Assembly: GCA_008973525.1 (NCBI GenBank)
Contig: WACJ01000552.1
Coordinates: 992,001-1,056,000 of the forward strand
Direction: 5' to 3'
Origin: Stenopsyche tienmushanensis
Taxonomy: Eukaryota > Arthropoda > Insecta > Trichoptera > Stenopsychidae
DNA length: 64,000 nucleotides
The translations under genes and the position numbers were made by a program. The notes below the pieces were generated by a model. The model made no database searches. It saw only the letters and a program-made list of their open reading frames with translations, and was not told the origin of the DNA. Shown here piece by piece: positions 11,536-24,046 of the stretch. Within the stretch, counting starts at the first letter, position 1, and each line of letters opens with the position of its first letter.

Positions 11536-12837
11536 GACTAGAGTTGCACATTATGCAATGTATAAAATAATTTAATCATATTACGCGAAATACAAAAACA
11601 AATTACATTTGTTTCACTATTAAGTATTAATTTTAGTATATATTAAGATTTTTTTACGCGGTTTGTATAACATTTTCTTCTATTACATATATGTTGTATA
11701 CATTTTTTATTCACTAGAACTACTGGATTTATTCATGCCTAGTATATAGTTTTATTTGCACGGTTTTAATACCTTCACATTTATTTTTATAAAATGATAA
11801 TACTTAAACTGTGTTTTTAAAAATCTATTTAATTTTGCTAAAGGTTTTAATTCATTCCATAAAATCAAAACAAGCCCTGTCTCATCACACATTTAAAAAA
11901 TTAGTGAATTAATAACTACTCAATATAAAAGTCAATATTTAATGAACTATAATATTTGTAAAGGAATCGTCTTGAATTCGAATCTACTGTTATTTAAAAT
12001 GTACTTAAATATTAAATGTTCGAGAAAACATATAATCGACAATATATGTAACAGACAGGCAAATATTATTAAAAAAATATTATATTATCAGTTTGTGGAT
12101 GTTCATATCCCCCTGTCAATATACAACAGTCTATTTTCCTTCATAATAAGCCCACATTTACTCAAAGGTAAAATATTGTAATGGAATCTAAATGACGGTA
12201 TGAAATTGTTAAATAGCTCTTTGAGAAACAATCTTTCCTTTGTTAACATTTTTTTATTGACGGACGTGGTTATTTTCAGCTCATCTTCTAACGTTTCTTT
12301 GAATACATTTTCCAGATATAAATACAATAAGAAGAATTTTTCATCATTCCATGATAGACTAAAAGCTCGAGGAATAATCGGCGAACGCGAACCATTAGAA
12401 TCGCTCATCATTAAAGTATTGAGGTAAGCACAATGAATGGCAAAGAAAAGGCTCGGAGGAAATTCTATATTCGAGCTCTCAAAGCTTTTATTTTTCCTCG
12501 ATATATAAGTTCGAGACCTACATTATGATTTCAGATTTATAAGTATATTATACTATTTTTGTAAAATCGATTATATTTACAGCTTATGAAATATATTATA
12601 TTTAATTGCATTAAAAACAGATATCGAAAATTACGTCATAATTAAAATTAGCTGGTTATCTAATCGCACTTAAAAATTAATTGAGAAACACATTAAAAAT
12701 TCAAAATTATATGACAAAATTATATTTCGAGCCTCCTGTCGGGCTCATGGATATAGAATAACTACGCCGATACTTGTTTTCTGACGTAATTACATGACTT
12801 GCGTCAATTTTAAGGACTCTATTATAACACAGCACTC
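11536..12837. other. AT-rich stretch with a possible plus-strand exon
   Basis: Very AT-rich. Opposing open frames overlap at 12103-12427. On the plus strand, a TTATTTTCAG acceptor (ending 12280) and a GTAAGC donor (after 12423) enclose a segment with one open frame (contains SSFHDRLKARGIIGEREP). It is as open on the minus strand (102 codons, 12103-12411), so coding is unproven. No family is recognised. Confidence 0.25.
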
Positions 12838-12910
12838 AAAAAGTTCATAGGATATAATTCGTCCTATTTTTTTAATAGTTCTATGGCGAATTATATCCTA
12901 CAAACTTTTT
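12838..12910. repeat. foldback hairpin, 24-base arms
   Basis: Bases 12838-12861 (begin AAAAAGTT, end ATAATTCG) are the reverse complement of 12887-12910 with two mismatches. They are separated by a 25-base loop. Transcribed from either strand this gives a strong stem of about 24 pairs. Its size fits a small-RNA precursor or a tiny foldback element; the sequence alone does not decide. No flanking target duplication is obvious. Confidence 0.75.
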
Positions 12911-14617
12911 TATAAAGTATTTTTTTACATATAAATATATGGGTTGTTTTAATAAAAAATTTCAACACTTGTCAGTTCGCTTATTGAAATCTAGTTATTG
13001 ACTTTCCATTATATCATTTTGCAAGAAGATTCTTATCATTTGATTAAATTTATAATTGATTTTTTTCAATGAACGCAAGTAAAAGTTCCTATTAAAAGTT
13101 TTCGCAAGGGCTTTGCACGGTCTAGAACCTGATAAATAAAAGATTTATGGTTGCAGAACTGGAAGTCGGGTGCTAACAAAAGCAAAGCCGGTTTCGTGTT
13201 TTAACTCATTAAATACCGGTCCATATTGATACAGGCGAAAATTAAAAATAAAAAAGCAAACGGGAATATAAACACGCACTGGATTCAAGGCCATTAATTG
13301 ATTCTAACGAGGCGCGTACCTGAAAATGCTTTTAGATTTATTTCTTATCATTAAGTCTTCGTCAAAGCCATTAGTGCTTTATTGCCCAAATTAAGGAATT
13401 TATTAAATTTTCAACCGGAATTCGTCGGAAAAAAGGGAGCCGAGAGGGAATGACCGGGATGGAAATTATGTCTAATTTCGACCCGTCGATAAATTTTAAT
13501 TCGTTTTCAATTGCAAACGTCCGAGGGGGACTGAGTGGCCCATTTTTTATCAATCGGCCTTTAGATAAGGGATAATTGAGCCCCATGAATTCAAAGATTG
13601 CATACCGGCTAATTAAGTACGCACTTAACTAATGGACTGAATTATGTTGTTAAAAAAAATGGCAGCTGCCTTTTTTCATGAGGGCGAACCCAATTGTGAG
13701 GACGGGTCCGGTTTTTATTGCTTCGTAAGGAATAAATAGGAGGGACAGTTATGTTTAGATTTCTAACGGAATTGATTAACAAGATTTAAAAGCCTTTTTA
13801 GCCAAGTTGACATGATAATTGATGATTTGCTGAGATGCAAAATGTACCATTAATAAGCTTCGAACCAATATAAAAATCACTTCTAACATGCATATATTTT
13901 ATTAATCACCAATGACCATATGTATATTTCCTATCAGAATTTAAATCATTATATTGAAGGCTAATTTATAAGTCCTTTTTTTCATATAACATATTAAAAT
14001 CAACTCGGATATACTGCCATAAATCAATTTAGTAAAACTAAAATTGGCATAAAACGATGATATATCATTGCAAATGACATTGCATTTCAACTTTGCTACT
14101 TTAAAATATTACTAAGGTAACACGCCTGTATAAAGCTAATTGTAAAAAAATAACCTTTTAGTTCCTTGATTAGATACACAATATGATATGAAAGAAACTT
14201 TCTCGATATTTTATTGTTTAGTAAAATTCCATTCAGATTTTAAATTTCATTAAAACGAGAAGTAAATTGCTTTTAGCTAAGCGATCTTCAGCTCACACAC
14301 AATTTACGGTGTTATTAACATAATTTTGTATACATTCGGAAGTTTGTATAACATGGATTTACGTTTCATGTTGCTTTCGAATTACAATTCATTATATAAT
14401 GTAATTTACATTTGTATACAAACATGAACTTAGAATACGTAATCAATATGTAGTTTAAATTAATAAATCAGTAGATACTCATTGTTTAGTCTATAAATAG
14501 GAGTAGGTTGGTGTATATTCACATTCTCTCAAAAACCTTTAGTTTATAATCTTAGAAATAAACTTTTAACACCTTAATGTATTGTTGGTAAGCCCAAATT
14601 TTCACTGTATCATATAA
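12911..14617. other. gene-free stretch with an island at 13.1-13.8 kb
   Basis: From about 13120 to 13780 the composition is more balanced, containing 'ggcgcgtacc', 'gacccgtcgataaat' and an exact 10-base palindrome GGCAGCTGCC (13661-13670) whose core CAGCTG is an E-box. The 71-codon minus frame at 13371-13586 has no recognisable content. The remainder is AT-rich with nothing identified. Confidence 0.4.
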
Positions 14618-14619
14618 TA

Positions 14620-14700
14620 CAGTAGATCCTCGATTATCTGGAATAAAGGATAACTGGAAAACACGGATAATCCAAGTCAACAAATTTCTACTTGGTTTCA
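14620..14700 (+). mobile_element. pogo/Tigger-like terminus
   Basis: After a TA, the sequence CAGTAGATCCTCGATTATCT runs on with GGATAACTGG and GGATAATCC motifs. From general knowledge, CAGT followed by 'CCTCGATTATC' is the hallmark of Tigger/pogo-type ends, with repeated 'GGATAA' binding motifs. A partner end is not certain; 'cgctactgta' at 15711-15720 has the right CTACTG-TA terminus, but the interior does not match. No transposase is recognisable between them. Confidence 0.5.
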
Positions 14701-15082
14701 AATGAAATATCATATTTGCAATAAAAAAATTAAAAACATTGGCTCTTAGATCACAACCTCCTTAAAATACAAGATCGAATAAAAACTTTAGTTGTTACAA
14801 AAATCATCTTTTTTGGTTAGTTTTTTGACTTTTATTGGCTTAAATTATTCAATTGATCAGTACAATATTGACATTTAGAATTGGTTATAAATCTATGAAA
14901 TTTCGCCTGAAATATTGCATTTAAGCCTTAGCAAGTTTGTGCTTATTTGCGATTAATCCAACGTAATGCAGATTCAGGCACGATCTTGGTAATAAATCTC
15001 TCGTATAATTCTCTAAAATAATTGATGGTAGAGAGTAGCATTAACTGTTAAAGCATAGTTATTCCGTTTATCGATATCTCAC

Positions 15083-15182
15083 TCCTCGTGATGCAGTCCT
15101 AAATTGCTTCCGCATCGACGCGAAGTCCCACGCGAAGATCTTTATTATGAGCCAATCGTCAATAGGACAGAGCACACTTAGA
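15083..15182 (-). other. candidate minus-strand coding exon
   Basis: On the minus strand, a CCAAATTTCAG acceptor and a GTGAGA donor bound a 100-nt segment. After one leading base, one frame is open to the donor (33 codons, containing PIDDWLIIKIFAWDFA). The other two frames have early stops. No protein family is recognised. It lies in a balanced-composition region (15060-15520) that also holds a 92-codon minus frame (15232-15510) of hydrophobic, unrecognised content. A chance origin cannot be excluded. Confidence 0.3.
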
Positions 15183-16111
15183 CTGAAATTTGGCCCACTT
15201 TGGTCTCGATCGTGATACGACTCGGCTACCGCTAGACACACCAGTCACGAATGAATATAAATAAGAGCATCTCTTCGGCGGTGTGCAATGCCTTCACCCA
15301 TGACATGCAACTCATGAGGAGAGAAAGATATTCCCCGGTAATGAAATAACTTAACAGCGTGCAGCTAGGCGTGATGGGTGCACCACGTTTCGGACCCTCT
15401 CTGCTCCTCGACATCCATTCGAAAGTGACAAGGAGAGGAAAGCCTGGGGATTCCAAGCGCTGAAGATTGATTGACGACAAGACAACGAGGGGAACCAGAG
15501 ATACCTGCATTAATATGCTTGATTATATATAACACGAAAACATAGCGTAAATACCGGCTGCAGATACGACGTTTATACGATTCTAAGCTACTTCATGCAA
15601 GTGTTTGTCTTTAGGGATTTATGTGGATTGTGAAGTGAATATATTTCCATACTTTACAGTATTAATTGAATCACTAGCCCGACACGTATAACGAAATTAG
15701 CTCAAGCATCCGCTACTGTATGGTTTAAGCGTCGGAGTAATAACGTGTGCTTTGCGAAACAAGGACGATGGAATTCTGCAAAGTTTGGTCTTTATTTACA
15801 CAATTTACTAAATACAACCATCTCGTACAAATATGATATATATAAAATACAATATTAACACCCTTAAAATTATGAATCTCATATGCATAGTAATGATCAT
15901 GCTATGGACTTAACGCTTTGTTTGCGGGGTTGAAATGTAAAGAAATATCTCGCGATTAAGCGATCGAACTACAATAGTAACTGAATCATCATACTAGAAG
16001 TGTGGCTGGCGACCACATGTTTAAACCACATATACGCTATGTAAAATCATGTTAAAATGATTCACAATACTTCCATAAAAGGTAAATATTGCTAAAAGAC
16101 ATGTACATAGA
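15183..16111. other. gene-free stretch
   Basis: Balanced to about 15520, then AT-rich. The minus frame at 15232-15510 is open, but no domain is recognised and no splice sites were seen that would join it to the neighbouring candidate exon. Confidence 0.35.
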
Positions 16112-16290
16112 CTATATACATAATGTTTTGCAGAGGGATCGACAATATTTTTTGGGGATTAAGGTGGTCTTTTTCTACGTTTCATACATAAGCCACATAT
16201 CCTAAGAGTCAAAATAGAAATTTTTTCAACATTTTGAAATAATACCCAAAATGTCACCTTTAAATCGTCATAACTTTTTAATCTTTTCTC
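16112..16290 (-). repeat. dispersed repeat family A, copy 3
   Basis: The reverse complement matches copies at 9.3 and 11.4 kb: 'aaaagttatgac', 'ggtgacattttgggta', 'caaaatgttgaaaaaat', 'gaaacgtagaaaaagacc', 'ccttaatccccaaaaaata' and a terminal 'gcaaaacattatgtatatag'. It lacks the 'cgacaaccctga' block seen in the others (an internal deletion). Just beyond its inner end lies a near-perfect inverted repeat, AAAACGTAAG-C-CTTACGTTTT (16299-16319). Confidence 0.75.
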
Positions 16291-16319
16291 GAATTTGTAA
16301 AACGTAAGCCTTACGTTTT

Positions 16320-18960
16320 TTGCTTGAGCGGTTAAATTTAAATTAAAAAATAAAGAGTTGAAATCTGTATTTGCTGATAAAGATGCAATGCATCACATAA
16401 ATATGCACACTTATTTTCCCTAAAGATTTGCAGGCGTCTAAGAGTTTGTAAAATACAATTTTAAGTTTTGAGCATGAAGAAGTTGATGAAAAATAGTAAA
16501 ATAAAGCTGTACCATGTAAACTGAAGATTTTGTTTCCTTCGGCGATGGATTCAAAGAAGTTTTCGTATTATCTATTACTATATTTGTTCAGCTGTTACTT
16601 TGAAAATATTATTTCAAAATAATATTTAATATATATCGAAACATCATTACAAACGTACGTTACATTGGTGATAAACGTTGATACATTGGTGTTTAATTAA
16701 TATGAACTAGTTATATAACAATAAAGATATATTTATCTTAGATGATTATTAATTGCATGATTTAAAAAAGTTTCTTCCAGAAAAAAGCTCTTAATCTCAT
16801 CAAATGACGAGAACCCCCTTTCCTTAATTAATTGCACTTTTTAACGCTTCCCGTATTTATAAATCGACAATTGAGATATTGCCTTATCTAAACAGTCTAA
16901 AATTTTCTTGTGAGGGTCCAAAACGTACCAAGATATTCAGATGGGTTCATCTATATGTAAAGTCGCCCTCGACCCCTAAAACTGTAAGATTAATCACCCC
17001 ACGAAATATTATTAAACACGAACTCTGTGTACAGTGTTAATAATACTCTGGAGAGACGCAAACCCATTACCCTAACATATAACAGATAGTTGAGCCGGGT
17101 GCGGAAACAATACATCGTCAAAATTTTACTACAGCATTTGAAAGCTCATAACCCGATATATTATCAGCGAAAATATTTTAATTTTGAAGTTTACGACTCT
17201 TGAGGATCTATATTTTTGAAAATAAATTACATTGCATAAATTATTTCGCAGCATACGTATTACGCTGACAAAATTGAACGAAAAGGGTAAAATACAACCC
17301 CTAAACGGATTCACCGAAAGCAAACTTTGATGTGCGGGTATGGAAATTAACACGCCCACGGACACCCTAAAAAATAAATATGTGTCGTATTTAATTTTCG
17401 TAACTAAATCACTTCGACAAGTGAGGGCGGATGTAATCACGCAGCATCCCAGAACTTTGTGTGGATGAGGGTGATTTTTTCATTTATTTTCGGTAGCACA
17501 CCTGCCACGCGCCGCCTCTGACGCATTTGCTAATACGGCTCTAAAGAACGCCACCATTCAATTATATGAACGAGAATATATAAAATTGTACGTATTTAGT
17601 CCTGTGGGATACAGTAAGTTTTCGCATTAAGGAGAGCTCAAGAGTTTTGAAGTCCAGAGATAGTGACATCTTGAACACGAAGGCGGTAAATGCACTCCTG
17701 GGGATACTTGACCTTTTCCTATAATAAATCATCGCTTACCAACAAAAATTATATTATAAAGTTTGTTTGATTTTAACATCTTAAAGTCAAAATAAAATGA
17801 ATGAATGTAAATTAAAATAAAGGTGAGATCCGTTTATAAAACATCCCTCGCACAAAAAAGTTCGATGAAAGTTATTTTTCAGGATAATTTTTTTCGTTTG
17901 AACATTCAAACTTCAGATTTTCAAGCAAATAAATCCTATTTTAAGCCATAAAAAATCGCATAATCAAAAAGGTCAACAGTCACTTCATTATCCAAAGTTT
18001 CTTCGGGAAGAAAGTCGCTCGTAAAAATCGCCCTTAACGCTTGAAAACATCATCACAACATGATACACCGAAGTCGACTTCCCCATTGAAAAGTTTGGGA
18101 AGCGTCGATCTAGGGGTCGAAGGGGGCGTTAGGCTTTAAACCCTTCTAAATCCAAGTTGTCGTCGACGGCACACCACCTGAGTCCACCAATTATTATTGT
18201 TACAGTCACTGAAGATTCATACAAGTTGTCTAGGCAATACGCGTGTATATAAACTTTAATATTCCCCAGGGCGCATATGTCTTCGGCCTTAAACCGTCAT
18301 TAAATCCAGAGGGATAATAACTCAAATGATATAGGGAAAAATAGCAACAAAAAAATCGTTCATGCTTCCCTAACGAGGTCAATGTACGTACATTTCCACG
18401 TTTATGAAAAGCACTCATCTAATTTTATATCCAATCATTCTAAACATATTTTATTGGTGGTGGTACAAATTTGCTTTTTATATTATTGGTAAAATATGGT
18501 CACCGAAATTTTAGACATATTTTGAAATTAAAATGATGTGAATAATTCAATGGCTTGTAAAAACTTGCCATATATTTTGCTTTTATAATTTTATACGAAC
18601 CCATTTTTAGAATTCCAAATGAAATGATACAAACATAAAATTGATTCTATGACACAAAGGTTTTTCAAATACACATCTTCCGTTATGAGGCATCTCTTTT
18701 TTAACGGGCAAAGGGTGAAAAGTCAAGACCAGCTTTGTGAAGCTCTCCGTTTCACGCGTCAAAGAGGGTGGCCAGGACCTACGACCCTTGAGGAAGTGAG
18801 GGCCGTAACCCTTCACATTGAATAAACTCTCCGATCAATCCTCAGGTCGGCGTGGGACCCTGCACTGGTGCACCTTGTGCACTTCTATTCCAAATTGAAT
18901 GTGAAAGGCGAGATTGACTCCATTCCTTTCACCCTACAAAATATTACATATTGCATGTCA
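16320..18960. other. gene-free stretch with islands
   Basis: AT-rich to about 17030. More balanced islands follow at about 17030-17720, 18000-18420 and 18640-18960, containing 'gccacgcgccgcctctgacg' and 'gggaagcgtcgatct'. The 103-codon minus frame at 17129-17440 and shorter minus frames at 18230-18816 show no recognisable domain or paired splice sites. No repeat copy is seen. Confidence 0.4.
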
Positions 18961-20219
18961 ACATTCAAAATTTATGATTAATTACATCCGGATTATTAGC
19001 CCCCGCGTTAAAATACAGACGTCAAAAACGACAAGGCTCGATCCAACACTCCGAAGATATATGGACGACTAGTCTGTGCCCTGGGCCCATTTATCACGGA
19101 CAGTTGACGTATTGATGTTCTAATTTTGATTCGATCACAACTCGAATCAGCTCCGTATTGACTCTAAATACGAAGCAGCATTCAGTACTAGATTAAATTA
19201 ATCAAAATATGTCTGGTTTATATTACATCACAATAATATTAAATTATGCCATATAGAGCAGAATAGAGTAATCTTCCATTGAATGTCTCCAACTAATCCA
19301 TTCTCATGTGAATATCAATTATTTGAAATCAGTAATAACCCTATTGCTGTATTGAATTTTTAAATTAAATACGAGAATTTATAGTAAAAACAATCAATGT
19401 TGGTGACATATTTTTGATATAAAACCGCAAACAAACATTTAAAATCGCCCTTTGGATTTTGAATAGAAGTTATAAATCGCAAATTTATAAAGAATTTCCA
19501 AAAATTATTTTTATTGCTTGAAGTATTTATCATCAAAGACTTTACCACAATAAGCAAATCTTTTAAGAGAATTTTCAATGTGGCTTCAATTTTTGAACTT
19601 TAATTCATTTTGAACTTTGATTAACTTGGGCTTAACATACTAAACTGGGTGCTAATATTCAGCTACATTGTGATGTAAAGTTAGCGTTAAACTTCTTTCT
19701 TAATGTAAAAGAAAAAACAACAAAAATATTATTTGTTATGAAATAAACATATTTTTACCATTAATCTATCATAAAAGAACACCTATCGCTGAAAGCTCTA
19801 TATTTTTTTCTGACAAAAACACACAATAAATTGAATGATACTGTTAAGATTATGATTCTTGATTTTATGTCTTATTCTAAGCAGGATCGCTACGCAGAAA
19901 ATCGCAAGTATACCGTAGAAGAACATAAAGGAAATATATTGGGAAATTATGCGAAGGGGTACTCGAGTTATACGGCTTGGTAGGAATGACAACACCCAAA
20001 TATGAAAATCTTTTTATATACGACGCTTTGTTTCTTAAGACTTCGGCAATAAAAAGAATATCGTAGGGATTATTTTTTGCAGAATATTATTGCGGGTTCT
20101 AATCACAAAATGCCAGGTTGCTGCTCAGGATACGGAAACTTCATAATATCTTAATGGTCGCACTGCATTTTATAAAAGACCTGTTATGATAAATACCGCT
20201 AAGTTAAGCAAATCCTTTC
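18961..20219. other. AT-rich gene-free stretch
   Basis: Balanced until about 19160, then AT-rich. No gene or repeat is identified. Confidence 0.45.
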
Positions 20220-22631
20220 TGCAATAATATTGATAGCGAGGGTTCGTCCTGGAAATATGAAGGGGCCAAGTTCAATATCTTCCCTTTGTCGCAGGAATTC
20301 GTCTACACGGCGAGCCAAGAATGATGCGCTCCCTCCCGCAACCCCACGGATGCCGCGCGTTCTGTTGTTATTTTTCTATCAAACGAAAATAAAGCATCCA
20401 TGCGCCAGGGACCTGAGGAATGAAGGCATAGGAATGGTAATGTAAAATATTTCGGATCTTTTGTCAAAGGTGGTTTGATTAATGTTTCAGCACACACAGC
20501 CCCGCAGGTACTACATGATCACGGAATGGCATTTACCCATAGAAAAATATTTGCATTCTTTTTTTATGGGGGTCGAACGACGGAAAGACGCAAAAAGGGC
20601 ATCGTCGAGCTTGTGCATGGTTCTTATCTGATGTTGAAAAAATATCAAAAATTCGTTCTTTAAAATTCTGCAGTCATTAGGGGAAGATTGGCAGGGTGAT
20701 TTGGGACACGCGATAAATTAATTCGCTCAAAACTCATCGCTCACGATTTCTTAAGCTTTCACTTCTTTATCAAATATTTTCTATGTTTGCTCTTAATCAG
20801 AAGCAAATTTGTAGCTTATACGACTTATTTTTCATAAAATTAGCATTTGCATAATAAAGAACACGAATGGATCAAATTACTTACGTGAGTATATCAATAG
20901 CATTAATTTATACTTAAAAAAAGTAAATAAGAATCATGCACACACAGATTTAATTCAGAGCTTTAAGCTTCAATAAAAGGAGAGTAAAATATAATTTTAA
21001 CCAATGTTGCTTGAGTAGAGTAAATAAAAGAACAATCATATAGATATAATGTGATGATGAGTCTTTTATCCACAATTCAAAGCACAGATACATTTTGAAA
21101 TAGAATGCTAAAGAGAATAGTATTCGCAATATGAGTATTTGGGTGCCGTACAAATTATCCCCAGACAAGATCCAATTTTGCTTTGAATTGTAAACAAAAA
21201 TGAGATTTGAGTACTTCTAAATCATATAAAACTTTCACCGAATAAAAGAAGAGTCTCTATAAAATTGTCACTAATCGCACTAAAATAACAAAGAGCAATC
21301 TTTATAACATACATGTTTTATCCAAATAGCTATTTTGCAATAAATTTTGATTTGATATAAGTAGTGAGTACTTAAAGATAATGTCAATTTTTCGAAATAT
21401 TCAAAAATTACCCAATAAGTATTCAATAAACCATATTTTTTCTGCAAAAAATATTATATTTTCTCACTTTTAGGGTAGAAAATATCAACATTAAAAAACC
21501 AGATAAATTCATATTGGGTTCATTAACGGGACACTTCATAGACATTCGCGAATGTTCGCACTGCAATCTCGGCTTAAGTTATTATCATATGTTTCCTCGC
21601 ACGATAGTATCGTTTGAATGTTAGGAGCATGTTAAAGCCGTACTTTAAATACTTGTGTCTGAAGTATGTGAGAATAGTTCTGATATGTTCGCATTCTTGA
21701 AAGCAAAAAGCATTTATATTCACAGAAGTGAGCTCGGTGGCATTTTTAAGCTTTGATTGATGTTAACAAAAATGTGGAATTCCCTGGGAAAAGAGATTGT
21801 GGCGCTGAAAAAAATAAATAATGCCTGAGAAATATCGTTTTGATCATTTGATCACTCTTTGTAGCAAGTGTTCGATAAATCAAACAAAGCGTACTTTCAT
21901 ACACCGCATGGGAAATTCAAAATAGGTTCATAAAATATGCGTATTGTTAATATTTTTCTTCGCGAATTTATTTCGCGGACATTTACGCGTGCTTTTTTGG
22001 TACATGTGATTAATTTAAAATAATAAACGTGTCGGGATCTAAATTTATTCCCATTCCGAGTCGCAGAGTGCGATTTATATACGGACACACATTCGGAACG
22101 AAATCTTAATACTCTTTTGCCGAGTGTGCATTGAATTTTCAATGAACTTACAATATCTGTTACCCGACATGGAAAAACCATCAAAATTCTGGCATCGTTA
22201 CGTGCGTCTCTCCATACACTCTCATCGTTGAACACCATAAATAGAGAGGTGGGTTTGCTGAAGCGTTCGCCGATCTGGATTCTGTTTATGACTGAATGGA
22301 TACTGGAGAGCAGGTCGGGGAAGAGTTGTAAGTGCAGATATACCGAAGTGCGACATGGTGTGAGGAAAGCTCAGGACAACAACACTTGTCTTAAAATCGG
22401 TTTTGCTTTATGCCGTCGAAGCCGCTTCGTATTGATGGTGGATGGGGTGAATGATAAACAGGAAAAAAACATTTATTTGCACACACGGATTCCGCGATGG
22501 GGATGAAAAATGCATGGGATTCAGAGCGGATGCATTAAAAACTCACAGCATTCGTATCACTGGCCATTGAATAAATTTCGTCGACTATAATTTTTTATGC
22601 TAATGTAAGCAAATGTATTAACATATTAATA
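20220..22631. other. gene-free stretch, two islands
   Basis: Islands lie at about 20220-20640 and 21900-22600, separated by AT-rich DNA. The second holds a 113-codon minus frame (21897-22238) and a 92-codon plus frame (22228-22506) that overlap at their ends. Neither shows a recognisable domain. The plus frame contains a GTAAGT at 22330, but no convincing acceptor was found. Both are treated as unproven. Confidence 0.35.
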
Positions 22632-23064
22632 TCAGGTCGATTCAAAAGTTCTTGCGCATTTTTGGACCATTTTAAATAGTGTAAATAAAACACAATTTAA
22701 CAATAAATTTCGAACCTGTCTAAAGTCGATGATCAATGTATTAGTCAGAATGTCACCAATTTTCGTAAACCTTAGATGTATATTAGTACCCATAGAAAAT
22801 GAATATAGATAATCAATACAAACGTGATATTATTCATCTCATGGAACAGTTTTTCGTTATTTAAAGGTTCCAACATAAACTAATTCCAACAGCAAACGTG
22901 TCTTTACATCCTAAAATGAAACTTTGAAGTGTTACATGTAAGATGGTAAGAAAATATAGATGGTGGAGGATAATATATCATTGATTAAAATATTAAATTG
23001 TGTTTCATATAAAATATTTTAAAAAAAATCTCAAAACTGCACACGAACTTTAGGACTGACCTGA
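22632..23064. mobile_element. non-autonomous mariner (MITE-like), 433 bp
   Basis: The ends are long imperfect inverted repeats of about 70 bases. The left begins TCAGGTCGATTCAAAAGTTC and the right, reversed, begins TCAGGTCAGTCCTAAAGTTC. Both run on to a shared AAACACAATTTAA. The element is flanked on both sides by TA (22630-22631 and 23065-23066), the mariner target duplication. The interior has no full transposase. A short frame from an ATG at 22800 reads MNIDNQYKRDIIHLMEQ, which resembles the start of a transposase helix-turn-helix region. It would need an intact mariner elsewhere to move. Confidence 0.85.
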
Positions 23065-23066
23065 TA

Positions 23067-24046
23067 GATATATATTGTCCATCCTTTAATTTTAATTACA
23101 CACGAAGTTATGGACTAGCCACAGGTTATACCAAACAAATATACCTGTACTAATGTAATCGAAACTATATACTTAAGATCATCCAGGAGATATTCAATGC
23201 GGTTATTTACCGGAAAAAATAACCTGAATGATTATTGGAAAACAGCTAAAATATAAAAAGATTATTGGCATTATAGTTATGGTTTTTGTGAACATATTTA
23301 AATAAAATATACGCTAAATTAATATGTCATTTGACTTTCATTTAGAGGACAAAACAAGCATTCTGGTAGTGAAAGATAATTGTTAATATTATTATTTTTA
23401 TAATTAAAAATTCTAATATATAGGGGAATAGAACAATAATCTATTAATATTTGACTGTATTTAATGATAAATAATCTTATGTTTATTTAGTCTACACTTT
23501 AGCTAAATCATCGTCATTGAACGTTGATAATATAAAGTTATGTTCTATAAGAACAAAGTGGATAATTTTAGAAATAGTTGATTAAAAAAAATATTTCCTA
23601 AAATGCGTCGAATTAAGGACGGCGTCAAAGCCTAAAATTGCCAAAATTAATAACCATACAAATAATAATCACCGGAAACTAGGACATCCAGGAAACCGAA
23701 TCATTTTGTGTGGTCAAGAAGCGAATCGCCGTATATAAGTCCGTCTTCAAATGTAATATTATAAATGACATTGTATTATTTTTTTATTAATTTATATCAT
23801 TATTATTATATAACTGTTAAAGAGGAATATTCATATAATTATTTTATCTTTTGATCCATATTGAAACATTTGTAAAATCGTGAATCGGTTGGCCGCTATT
23901 CGAATCCATCAAACTAAACCACAATCCCATATTTATTGATGAGTTGAAAATTCATCAAGCTTCTATTTGTTAAATAGTACAATAAAACCATAGAAAATAT
24001 ATTACATTGTCGTTTTATAAATACAATTGAAAATAATGCATTTTTT
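23067..24046. other. AT-rich gene-free stretch
   Basis: Very AT-rich throughout, with no gene, repeat copy or clear structure recognised. Confidence 0.5.

Noticed and set aside
12103..12411. 102-codon minus-strand frame
   Set aside because: It overlaps an equally open plus-strand frame, and neither resembles a known protein.
15670..15760. Possible right end of the 14.6 kb pogo-like element (CTACTG-TA at 15715-15720)
   Set aside because: The terminal six bases fit, but the adjoining sequence does not mirror the left end.
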